A program made the translations under genes and the position numbers. From Pseudidiomarina aestuarii (lineage in GTDB: Bacteria > Pseudomonadota > Gammaproteobacteria > Enterobacterales > Alteromonadaceae): DNA of 5,895 nucleotides. Shown one piece after another: positions 1-5,895 of this stretch. Every line of letters starts with the position of its first letter. The stretch's first letter is position 1. The stretch is taken from assembly GCA_003030745.1 (NCBI GenBank), contig PYVG01000044.1, positions 1-5,895 of the forward strand. The letters are read 5' to 3'. The notes below the pieces were generated by a model that saw only the letters and a list, made by a program, of their open reading frames with translations, had not been told where the DNA came from and ran no database searches.

Positions 1-2190
1 TACATCCAAGACCTGCGCCAAATTTTGTGTCCATTGCCAGATAAAGCGGAACTGACGGTGATTGAGCAAAACCTACCACAAGGCGAGTCGTTACTGCCTA
101 GCTATCACTACCGCCATTTCAAGCATTGGACATGGGCACAAGAGCAGTCAGGGCAAGGCAAAGCAGGTGGAAGTGGCGATTGGTTCGAGGTCGAGCCTGA
201 GCTGATTGACAAATCTGACCCCGATTGCGTGTGGCGCACCAAAGAGGTGACTAGAGATAATAAAAGAATCACCCTCCACCAAATCTGGTCACCTGTCAAA
301 GCGATGGTTATATTTATGAAGCTGCATCTGCCACTGCGCACCTATCAAGTGCGGATGTTAGACAGTGGTGAGGCGGATACGTGGCGTTATGAAAGCGGTC
401 ATTGGAAGCTCAATGACAAGCATGACTTTGCGCTCGGTAGCGAAAAACGCCCTTTTGGTAAAGGCATCTTTCGTCGCATACACGACACCACGACAGGCCA
501 ATATTCCACAGGCTTGTATATCAACACCAACAAAACCGCTGACCAAAATAAAGACGAACTTGAGCGGGGCTACATTATTCCTTGGCAAAACGAAGAGGTA
601 CTATATTGGCTGGAAAAACTGCGTAACTGGCAGGAAAAATATAACCCTATAGCGAAACCGACAGATTGCACCGCACTGCTAAGGAAACATATTGGCAAAC
701 AGAATTCACAAACCCAGTTAGAGAGCATGGGGGAAATTGCCTTTCTGTTTCGGGATGCGTCAGCGAAAGGGGATGACCGCTCTAAACCAATTCTATATAA
801 CGCTGTGGATACTTTCTGGTATCAACTCTTGCTAACACTGGAAAACCAGCTTGCTGAGCAAGGTAATACGCTTGATAATGGAGAGCGGCTTAAACTGGTT
901 GTGGATTACCCAGAAGGCACTCCAGAAAGCGCTAAGATTGCCACGAACCACCCCCTGCACAGCTTGCGCGTATCCTTGATAACATGCTACACAATGGATA
1001 CCCAATTACCACTACCTGTCATATTCAAACTACTGGCAGGGCACTCACGCATCCTAATGACCATCTACTACAACAAAATCACCCCGTCCGTGATGGCGGA
1101 AAAAATGAGTAAAGCCGAGGGGGAGCTTGAGGGTAAGGCCAAGCAATCAGTGCGCAACTTCCTCAAAGATGCCTCACTAGCGCAAATTCAATGCAAAATG
1201 GTCTACCACAAAGAAGACAGTATTCAGGCGGCATTAGTTAACCGTAATCCCATCGGCTGGGAGGAGCGTTCAGCTGGCTTATGTTTGGTCGGAGGCAACA
1301 CCGTAAAATCCGATGAAGTCAGTACGCTGGGCGGGTGCTGGAACGGCGGTGAGTTGATTAAAGATGCAAGTGCTGCCGCTTATCGCACCTATGGCAGCGT
1401 ACCGCATGGCCCTGAAAACTGCATTCGTTGCCGTTGGTTTATTACCGAGGCACGATACCTGCCAGCGCTTAACGCGCAGTTTAATCAACTCAGTTACAAG
1501 GCGCACCAAGCGGCTAACCTATCGGTTGAAATCGAGGGTGAGCTAGAAGCACTCAAAGACGAGCAGTTCTTCTGTGAAGAGCAAGGTGCGCCTTTTACCA
1601 AACATAATGACATGCAGGTTCTACAGCGCCGCTATGAAAAGCAACAAGTAGAAGCCGATGAATACACCAAAGACTGGATAGCGTGCTTCGAGCTAATCAG
1701 CAAAATCATTCACGTCGAGGAAGCCCGAAACGATGACGACACCAAAGATAAATTGATTGCAGTAGGGAATGAACAAGATATTAGCCATGCCTTGAAATTC
1801 GTTGAAACAGAGTCTGAGTTACTGCACTTATCCCTTCTATGTGACGATGCCGAATTCTTCCCTGACTTGCAGGATGAATTGCGTAAGACGCCTGCTATTG
1901 AAAAGCGCTCCCGCCAACTTAGTCGTGCTCTGATGAAGAAAGGCTTTGAGCCTATCTTTATGGAAATGGATGAAAAACAGCAGCTAATCGCTGGTAATGC
2001 CATGCTACGCCAAATGGCAAAGATAGCCGACCCTGACGATAAAATGGAAGGCTACCGTAAAGTGGCTAATTACATCGAAGCGGGTGAATACCTGTCTAAT
2101 CACAAGCTATTTAACGCTGGCATGAATGCACTGTCGGATAAAGCCTTACGCTTAGAAAATCTCACCCAACCTGCGCTATTGGAGGGTTAA
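1..2190 (+). CDS. gmtZ: Gamma-Mobile-Trio recombinase GmtZ (VPA1269 family), 5' partial
   Basis: Large tyrosine recombinase expected to cut and rejoin DNA at island ends together with GmtY. The frame is open from base 1, and the TTG at 25 has no ribosome binding site, so the true start lies left of the window. Residue numbers here count from codon 25. Catalytic boxes are visible: LPLRTYQ with the likely first Arg (R105), HSLR (H312, R315), and LAGH followed nine residues later by the likely nucleophile in TIYY (H340, Y349), the same spacing as XerD. The catalytic Lys is not assigned. About 370 residues follow Y349, with a Cys cluster (C420, C438, C466, C469; H461 nearby) that may bind zinc, then a charged helical tail. 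The stop overlaps the gmtX start by one base. The trio assignment rests on recognising the family and gene order from memory; the tyrosine recombinase call is firmer than the name. A Tn554 TnpB-like protein is the main alternative. Confidence 0.83.
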   Translation, partial: YIQDLRQILCPLPDKAELTVIEQNLPQGESLLPSYHYRHFKHWTWAQEQSGQGKAGGSGDWFEVEPELIDKSDPDCVWRTKEVTRDNKRITLHQIWSPVKAMVIFMKLHLPLRTYQVRMLDSGEADTWRYESGHWKLNDKHDFALGSEKRPFGKGIFRRIHDTTTGQYSTGLYINTNKTADQNKDELERGYIIPWQNEEVLYWLEKLRNWQEKYNPIAKPTDCTALLRKHIGKQNSQTQLESMGEIAFLFRDASAKGDDRSKPILYNAVDTFWYQLLLTLENQLAEQGNTLDNGERLKLVVDYPEGTPESAKIATNHPLHSLRVSLITCYTMDTQLPLPVIFKLLAGHSRILMTIYYNKITPSVMAEKMSKAEGELEGKAKQSVRNFLKDASLAQIQCKMVYHKEDSIQAALVNRNPIGWEERSAGLCLVGGNTVKSDEVSTLGGCWNGGELIKDASAAAYRTYGSVPHGPENCIRCRWFITEARYLPALNAQFNQLSYKAHQAANLSVEIEGELEALKDEQFFCEEQGAPFTKHNDMQVLQRRYEKQQVEADEYTKDWIACFELISKIIHVEEARNDDDTKDKLIAVGNEQDISHALKFVETESELLHLSLLCDDAEFFPDLQDELRKTPAIEKRSRQLSRALMKKGFEPIFMEMDEKQQLIAGNAMLRQMAKIADPDDKMEGYRKVANYIEAGEYLSNHKLFNAGMNALSDKALRLENLTQPALLEG
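2181..2186 (+). promoter_or_regulatory. Ribosome binding site of gmtX
   Basis: GGAGGG lies inside the last codons of gmtZ, four bases upstream of the gmtX ATG when counted from GGAGG. It is the strongest Shine-Dalgarno in the recombinase operon and supports the ATG that overlaps the gmtZ stop (TAATG). This arrangement suggests coupled translation but also allows independent initiation. Confidence 0.7.
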
Positions 2191-2867
2191 TGGACATTAA
2201 TATTGATATCATCTTGGCTGACTTAAAAGACGACAAAGTGCCAAGAACCCAAAAAAACCTAGATAAGCTTAACGACATCCTGAAAGCCTATATAGAATCG
2301 GGGCAGCGTGATTTCTCCATTGCACAAATGGGGCGAGTATCAGCAGCAGAGGGTGGCCCAGGTTACGAAGCGTTGCGAGCAACCAAAAACAAGCACTACC
2401 GCACCTTGATTGAAGCATGGGCAGCAAAGTGCAAAACAACCACCAAAAAGCCGTTATCGCCAACCTCACGCTCTAAGTCTGTTCCACAGGATAACAAGCT
2501 GCTTGAGCGTATTCCAGACCCTGCGGTACGGGCTTTGTTTGGTCAGATTATTGCCGAGCGCAACCGTTATCGCAAAGAGGTTAATCTGCTAAAACAGCAC
2601 GCGAATATTACCATTGATAAGCGTCCTGTACGTCAGTTTGATGCAAGCGCAAAGCCGAGTGTTGAAGTCTTGCCTTCACTATCTGGCATCTTGACCGAAT
2701 CTGAGAAGAAAGCCTTAGCCTACGCTATCTCTGACGAATGTATGGAAAAACATAACTGGCAAACCTCGCAAGCAGGCCAAGTAAAAGACATGGAATACAA
2801 CACAGAAATATTCCCTAGAGGCTTTGCGACAGGTCTACGCAAGTTGTTAGGTGAGGTAGATGATTAA
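2190..2867 (+). CDS. gmtX: Gamma-Mobile-Trio protein GmtX
   Basis: Third protein of the Gamma-Mobile-Trio, 225 residues and apparently full length. Its biochemical function is unknown; I recognise it by family resemblance and by its position directly after the recombinase. Residues about 20-80 are helical, with a conserved-looking block around FSIAQMGRVS and GPGYEALR that could be a helix-turn-helix-like DNA-binding unit. A Lys/Ser/Thr-rich linker follows (about 80-103), then an amphipathic helix around LFGQIIAERNRYRKEV (about 116-131) that may form a coiled coil. A compact C-terminal region (about 168-222) starts LTESEKKALAYAIS and ends GFATGLRKLLGE. No enzymatic motif, signal peptide or membrane segment is seen, so it is a soluble cytoplasmic protein. 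By analogy with the small third protein of Tn554-type recombinase trios it may assist the recombinases at the element ends; this is inference. Confidence 0.82.
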   Translation: MDINIDIILADLKDDKVPRTQKNLDKLNDILKAYIESGQRDFSIAQMGRVSAAEGGPGYEALRATKNKHYRTLIEAWAAKCKTTTKKPLSPTSRSKSVPQDNKLLERIPDPAVRALFGQIIAERNRYRKEVNLLKQHANITIDKRPVRQFDASAKPSVEVLPSLSGILTESEKKALAYAISDECMEKHNWQTSQAGQVKDMEYNTEIFPRGFATGLRKLLGEVDD

Positions 2868-3304
2868 TGGCGAACGGTCAGCAAAGAGCGCAGCAAAACC
2901 TCGAAGCATTTGAAGTATGGCAAGCCACTCAAACTGATGATGACTTTAAGCAAATCGTCTTTAAAGGCAAGCTCAACCGCATCGAAGTAGCAAAAGGGGT
3001 TGGTTGCGGTAAGTCTGCCCTTAACCAAAATCCTACGCTTAGAAAAGCGCTCAAGGCATTAGAAGACAAACTGCGTGATAAAGGTATACTCCCGCCACTG
3101 ACCGAATCTGCAAGGAACAATATCGACAAACCAAAGCAATACGACAACACGGCTAATCGCAAGCTGCTCGACTCTAAACGAGTATCGACCTTAGAAGCTG
3201 AAAACATTGAGCTAAAAGCCAAAGTTAAAGAGCTGGAAGGTAAACTAGAGCGGTTTGGCGAACTGAATGAAACCTTGTCAGAAATGGGGTTCATGCCACG
3301 ATGA
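2867..3304 (+). CDS. VPA1267-family small protein with putative HTH and coiled coil
   Basis: Small soluble protein of 145 residues, resembling the VPA1267 family that accompanies GMT recombinases in Vibrio parahaemolyticus. Residues about 36-71 (NRIEVAKGVGCGKSALNQNP, then helical LRKALKALEDKLR) look like a helix-turn-helix in which a recognition helix follows a small-residue turn. A polar linker follows (about 75-104). Residues about 105-140 then form a clear leucine-rich heptad pattern (LEAENIELKAKVKELEGKL), a likely dimerising coiled coil. This HTH-plus-coiled-coil layout recalls TnpC-like accessory proteins of Tn554-type trios, which suggests a role as a DNA-binding partner or regulator of the recombinases. 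Its ATG overlaps the gmtX stop by one base (TAATG), and only a weak GAGG lies upstream, so translation probably depends on coupling. The family label is from memory; the architecture is read from the sequence. Confidence 0.75.
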   Translation: MANGQQRAQQNLEAFEVWQATQTDDDFKQIVFKGKLNRIEVAKGVGCGKSALNQNPTLRKALKALEDKLRDKGILPPLTESARNNIDKPKQYDNTANRKLLDSKRVSTLEAENIELKAKVKELEGKLERFGELNETLSEMGFMPR

Positions 3305-5466
3305 AATTTACACTCCATCAAGACCAAATGCGTGTCACGAGCATTCCTTACAGTTCTACCAAAATGGTGATATTCAGTGGCGTGCCACTGAAAAAAAACT
3401 CACACAAAACCCATAGCGGCAAGTATTACGTCACCATCAAAGCTGATCCAGATGCCATCCCCGTTCAACCAGCCCTCGGCCAACACTGGTCGGTTAAAGG
3501 CCATCGTTTAATAGAAGAAATGGAAACGGGTGATTACGTGATGCAGCAGCATACCTATGAATCACCAGAGCACATCGAATGCAGCCTGCCAGAAACGGGT
3601 GAACAGCTTATTCGCTTTATTGCCAGAGAAAGTGATTTCAAAGGTATCGGTGAAAGTAAAGCTAGAGCACTCTGGGAACTGTTAGGAAAGGATTTTCACT
3701 CAACGGTTAGAAAAGACGCTCATGAATCAAGAGAGCGCCTTAGAAGTGTCCTGAGTGAAGATTCTATCAATGCGTTATTTGAGGGTTACGCCAAATATAA
3801 GAATCTGGCCTACTGCAACTGGATGACCGAACACAAGATACCAGCAAGTATTCAGCAGCGCTTATTGAAGCATCATGGAGAAGAGTCCATTGAGGCTATT
3901 AAACAAAATCCGTATGTCCTTATTGGGTTTGGTATGTCGTTTACGGATGTCGATAAACTGGTTAATTTTGACCAGTTTAAGATCACAGTTTGTGATCACC
4001 GCAGACTAAGTGCCGCACTTGAAACCGCGATTCGAAAAGAGATTGAGAAAGGCCACACCTATACAACTCAAGCGTGTTTACGCCCATACCTAACCAAATT
4101 ACTCAAAGATAAGGAACTGGTGACGGAAGCGTTTAAAGCAGGTCACAACAAAGCGCAATACATCCTAAACCCTGACACTGGCTCTTATCATCCAACCGCC
4201 CAGTTGTTAATGGAAAATGTCGTTGCCAAACGACTTAAAGCACTAGCTAATCAAAACAACCTTTATGACGAAGTTGCAAATTCTGCATATTGCTCTTCGG
4301 TTGGTGAATTACCATACGAGCTAACCAAGAAGCAGATTGAAGCAGTGACAACGTGTTTGGATAACGCCGTGAGCTGTATTACGGGCGGAGCTGGCACAGG
4401 TAAAACCACAGTCCTTAGAACCGCACTTCGAGCCTACCATCAAATGGGATTTGAAATACATGCGGTCGCGCTGAGTGGCAGAGCCGCTATGCGCTTGCAT
4501 GAGTCAATTGGCTTTATCACCTCAACTATCGCTAAGTTATTACGTAGAGAGCCTATTGAGCCAAGTTCAGACCAGCCAAAGCATTTACTGGTAATAGATG
4601 AAGCCAGTATGATTGACTTGCCAACCATGTATCGCCTGGTCAACCATATTCACCCATCGGTTCGTATTATCTTTACTGGCGACCCTGACCAGTTACCACC
4701 TATAGGTTGCGGCAAGGTTTTGGCTGATATCGTTCTATCTAAAGCCATTGCTAATACTATGCTAGATATCGTTAAGCGTCAGAAAGGCTCAACGGGTATT
4801 CCTGAATACTCCAAGCTCATTAATCAAGGTATCGTGCCTGAAAAACTAAGTACGGGGGCTATTCACTTCCACGAAACGGCAAAGAGCGACATTGCTCAAG
4901 CCTGTTGTGAGTTGTATCAGCAATCACCTGAAAATAGTCGCGTCATGGCACCGACCAAGGCACTCGTTGCTGAAATTAATAAACTGACCCAAGAGGCTGT
5001 TAACCCAAGCGGTAGAAGGCTTGAGTTTGAAATGCACGGTGAGAGATTCTTTCAAAACCTCAGATTGAATGATGCGATTCTATTTACGCAAAACCACTAT
5101 GATAAAGGCATTCAAAACGGCTCTCTTGGTACGCTTACCAGCATTGACTCATCAGGTGAAAGTTATGGTGAAGTAACGCTGGATACGGGGGATAAAGTTG
5201 AGGTCACACAATCCGTGCTCGATTGCATGGAGTTGGGTTATGCAATAACCCTACATAAAGCTCAAGGATCGCAGTTTCCTAGAATCATTATTGCACTACA
5301 GAAAGGCAAAATCGTTGATAGAGCGTGGCTGTATACCGCGATTACCAGAGCCGAGGTTGAGATCCATATAGTTGGCAGCTCGGATGAACTAAGGGTTATT
5401 ACAGAAGCCCACAGTAACTCACATAAGCGAAATAGCTACTTGAGTGAACTACTACACCAAAATTAG
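3301..5466 (+). CDS. RecD2-like superfamily 1B ATP-dependent DNA helicase
   Basis: Predicted 5'-3' DNA helicase of 721 residues, close to the length of RecD2. The N-terminus (about 22-75) looks like an OB-type domain. A helix-hairpin-helix follows at FKGIGESKARALWELLG (113-129), as in RecD2/YrrC proteins. The motor motifs are all present: Q345 in LTKKQ, Walker A GGAGTGKTT (362-370, K368), Walker B VIDEAS (D433, E434), motif III FTGDPDQLPP (458-467), an arginine motif KRQ (R493), the UvrD_C_2 region YAITLHKAQGSQFP (647-660), and motif VI WLYTAITRA (676-684, R683). The gene therefore looks catalytically intact. The start overlaps the preceding stop (ATGA) with only a poor G-rich stretch upstream, implying translational coupling with the recombinase operon; an ATG at 3328 is the next possible start. 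No recB or recC is nearby, so it is not a RecBCD subunit gene. A role in recombination or replication of the island is inferred from position only. Confidence 0.92.
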   Translation: MKFTLHQDQMRVTSIPYSSTKMVIFSGVPLKKNSHKTHSGKYYVTIKADPDAIPVQPALGQHWSVKGHRLIEEMETGDYVMQQHTYESPEHIECSLPETGEQLIRFIARESDFKGIGESKARALWELLGKDFHSTVRKDAHESRERLRSVLSEDSINALFEGYAKYKNLAYCNWMTEHKIPASIQQRLLKHHGEESIEAIKQNPYVLIGFGMSFTDVDKLVNFDQFKITVCDHRRLSAALETAIRKEIEKGHTYTTQACLRPYLTKLLKDKELVTEAFKAGHNKAQYILNPDTGSYHPTAQLLMENVVAKRLKALANQNNLYDEVANSAYCSSVGELPYELTKKQIEAVTTCLDNAVSCITGGAGTGKTTVLRTALRAYHQMGFEIHAVALSGRAAMRLHESIGFITSTIAKLLRREPIEPSSDQPKHLLVIDEASMIDLPTMYRLVNHIHPSVRIIFTGDPDQLPPIGCGKVLADIVLSKAIANTMLDIVKRQKGSTGIPEYSKLINQGIVPEKLSTGAIHFHETAKSDIAQACCELYQQSPENSRVMAPTKALVAEINKLTQEAVNPSGRRLEFEMHGERFFQNLRLNDAILFTQNHYDKGIQNGSLGTLTSIDSSGESYGEVTLDTGDKVEVTQSVLDCMELGYAITLHKAQGSQFPRIIIALQKGKIVDRAWLYTAITRAEVEIHIVGSSDELRVITEAHSNSHKRNSYLSELLHQN

Positions 5467-5481
5467 CAAAGCTGCTGCAAA
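5467..5481 (+). other. Short gap between helicase stop and IS66; candidate target duplication
   Basis: Only 15 bases separate the helicase stop from the first base of the insertion sequence. The last eight, GCTGCAAA (5474-5481), are the candidate left copy of the 8-bp target duplication that IS66-family elements make. The partner copy would be beyond the right edge, so it cannot be confirmed here. There is no hairpin or T-run, so no terminator for the recombinase-helicase operon is present. Confidence 0.5.
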
Positions 5482-5491
5482 GTAAGCGTCC
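5482..5491 (+). repeat. Left terminal inverted repeat of IS66 element (outer part)
   Basis: GTAAGCGTCC is the expected outer tip of an IS66-type terminal repeat, placed 80 bases before tnpA. The full repeat is probably about 20 bp long, but its inner limit cannot be set without the right end. Confidence 0.65.
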
Positions 5492-5519
5492 ATTTTACGA
5501 CGTCCTATCCCAACTAAAG

Positions 5520-5529
5520 ATCGCGCGAT
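5520..5529. promoter_or_regulatory. Perfect 10-bp palindrome in the IS66 leader
   Basis: ATCGCGCGAT is a perfect palindrome between the terminal repeat and tnpA. It sits where an operator or subterminal transposase-binding site could be, but a chance palindrome is also possible. No convincing -35/-10 pair was found around it. Confidence 0.3.
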
Positions 5530-5550
5530 AAGCTGTGCACTCATCATAAC

Positions 5551-5557
5551 AGGAGAG
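5551..5557 (+). promoter_or_regulatory. Ribosome binding site of tnpA
   Basis: AGGAGAG with six bases between AGGAG and the ATG at 5562 is a near-ideal Shine-Dalgarno and fixes the tnpA start. Confidence 0.8.
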
Positions 5558-5561
5558 TAAC

Positions 5562-5843
5562 ATGGCAAAGCGAGCTTACCGCAACGCTGCACAATGGCAG
5601 CAATTAATCGACTTATGGCACACATCAGAGCTGAGCATCACTGAATTTTGCCAAACCCATCAACTCAGTACCATGTCATTTTATAAATGGCGGCAACGCT
5701 TGGCTCCACAAACTGAGCAAGCGCCTGTTCGCCAGGACACACAGTTTATCGATTTATCCGCGTTGGCACACCAAGGCAACACCCGCTGGCATATTGTGTT
5801 GTCACTGGGCAATGGCGTTGAACTGACACTTAGCCAGCAGTAA
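5562..5843 (+). CDS. tnpA: IS66-family accessory protein TnpA
   Basis: Small accessory protein of IS66-type elements, 93 residues and complete. The N-terminal half carries a helix-turn-helix of the transposase-8 type: helices around WQQLIDLWHTSELSITEFCQ followed by the turn and recognition helix LSTMSFYKWRQRL (about 46-58). The YKWRQRL end is highly characteristic of this family. A variable linker (about 59-66) and a short C-terminal strand region ending NGVELTLSQQ follow, as in other TnpA proteins. In IS66 elements TnpA and TnpB are needed along with TnpC for efficient transposition; TnpA is presumed to bind DNA, though its exact role is not settled. The stop overlaps the tnpB start by one base (TAATG), the usual coupled arrangement. 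Confidence 0.92.
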   Translation: MAKRAYRNAAQWQQLIDLWHTSELSITEFCQTHQLSTMSFYKWRQRLAPQTEQAPVRQDTQFIDLSALAHQGNTRWHIVLSLGNGVELTLSQQ

Positions 5844-5895
5844 TGTTTATCCCTGCTGCCAACCAAAAAATCTGGCTGTGCACCACACCCGTGGA
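5843..5895 (+). CDS. tnpB: IS66-family accessory protein TnpB, 3' partial
   Basis: The first 17 complete codons read MFIPAANQKIWLCTTPV, and the window ends inside the next codon, whose first two bases (GA) fit the expected Asp. This matches the conserved start of IS66 TnpB (Orf2), typically MF.P....I.L...PVDMRK. The ATG overlaps the tnpA stop by one base. The rest of the protein, normally a little over 100 residues, and tnpC lie outside the window. The role of TnpB in transposition is accessory and not well defined. Confidence 0.85.
   Translation, partial: MFIPAANQKIWLCTTPV

Larger units (their letters stand above)
5482..5895 (+). mobile_element. IS66-family insertion sequence, left part (right end outside window)
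   Basis: The element appears to start at GTAAGCGTCC (5482), matching the GTAAGCG-type terminal inverted repeat of IS66 elements as I know it. An 80-base leader leads into tnpA and then tnpB in the usual order, transcribed away from this end. The large transposase gene (tnpC) and the right inverted repeat should lie past the right edge. The leader carries CGTCC twice (5487-5491 and 5501-5505) and a 10-bp palindrome at 5520-5529. Completeness and activity cannot be judged from this fragment. The family call is secure from tnpA and tnpB; the exact left boundary is likely but unproven without the right-end repeat. Confidence 0.85.

Noticed and set aside
25..27. TTG as the start of the large recombinase
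   Set aside because: The frame stays open to base 1, no Shine-Dalgarno precedes the TTG, and the residues before it read as ordinary protein. The gene is treated as cut by the window edge.
1710..2003. 97-codon open frame on the minus strand
   Set aside because: It lies wholly inside the recombinase gene, has no ribosome binding site or recognisable domain, and is a Ser/Arg-rich antisense shadow of the real frame.
2252..2258. A AAA AAC slippery heptamer in frame early in gmtX, and the same at 3393-3399 in the helicase gene
   Set aside because: In both cases the -1 frame meets a stop within a few codons and the zero frame gives the full recognisable protein, so programmed frameshifting has no visible product. 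Occasional slippage cannot be excluded.
2929..3327. 132-codon open frame on the minus strand across the VPA1267-like gene
   Set aside because: It is antisense to a coiled-coil gene, whose Glu/Lys/Leu codons read as Ser/Leu/Phe-rich protein on the other strand. The + strand gene has the operon overlaps and family resemblance.
3981..3997. CRP-like site
   Set aside because: The order is TCACA then TGTGA with a 3-base gap, the reverse of the CRP consensus TGTGA-N6-TCACA, and it sits deep inside a gene.
3301..5466. Helicase as RecD of RecBCD or as a TraA-type relaxase-helicase
   Set aside because: The HhH domain and OB-like N-terminus fit RecD2, there is no recB or recC, and no relaxase His cluster or Tyr motif is seen in the N-terminal part.
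5466..5481. Direct repeat GCAAA (5466-5470 and 5477-5481) as an island attachment site
   Set aside because: Five bases is too short, one copy overlaps the stop codon, and the second copy is better explained as part of the IS66 target site.

Overview
The window looks like the core of a mobile genomic island in a gammaproteobacterium. The protein families and the moderate base composition fit a Vibrionaceae- or Shewanella-like marine host, but the genus cannot be fixed from the sequence. All visible genes are on the + strand.

Positions 1-5466 hold four tightly packed genes, each overlapping the next by 1-4 bases, so they read as one operon. The first is a large tyrosine recombinase, cut by the left edge, that I recognise as GmtZ (VPA1269 family). 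It is followed by GmtX and by a small VPA1267-family protein with a putative HTH and a coiled coil. The last is a RecD2-like superfamily 1B DNA helicase. GmtY-GmtZ-GmtX is the 'Gamma-Mobile-Trio' that defines GMT islands, described in Vibrio parahaemolyticus as mobile and loaded with anti-phage, T6SS-effector and resistance cargo. GmtY, the second recombinase, should lie just left of the window and is not visible.

Positions 5482-5895 are the left end of an IS66-family insertion sequence: a terminal GTAAGCG, a short leader with a good ribosome binding site, complete tnpA, and the first codons of tnpB running off the right edge. The IS begins 15 bp after the helicase stop, so the native downstream sequence of the island (terminator, next gene or cargo) is displaced and lies beyond the IS.

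Working model (inference): GmtY and GmtZ carry out strand exchange. GmtX and the VPA1267-like protein may be DNA-binding or bridging partners, comparable to the small third protein of Tn554-type recombinase trios. The co-translated helicase may process or unwind element DNA. The least described parts are the helicase's place in the operon, the role of the VPA1267-like protein, and the large non-catalytic regions of GmtZ. No RNA gene, CRISPR array, tRNA or attachment site was found.
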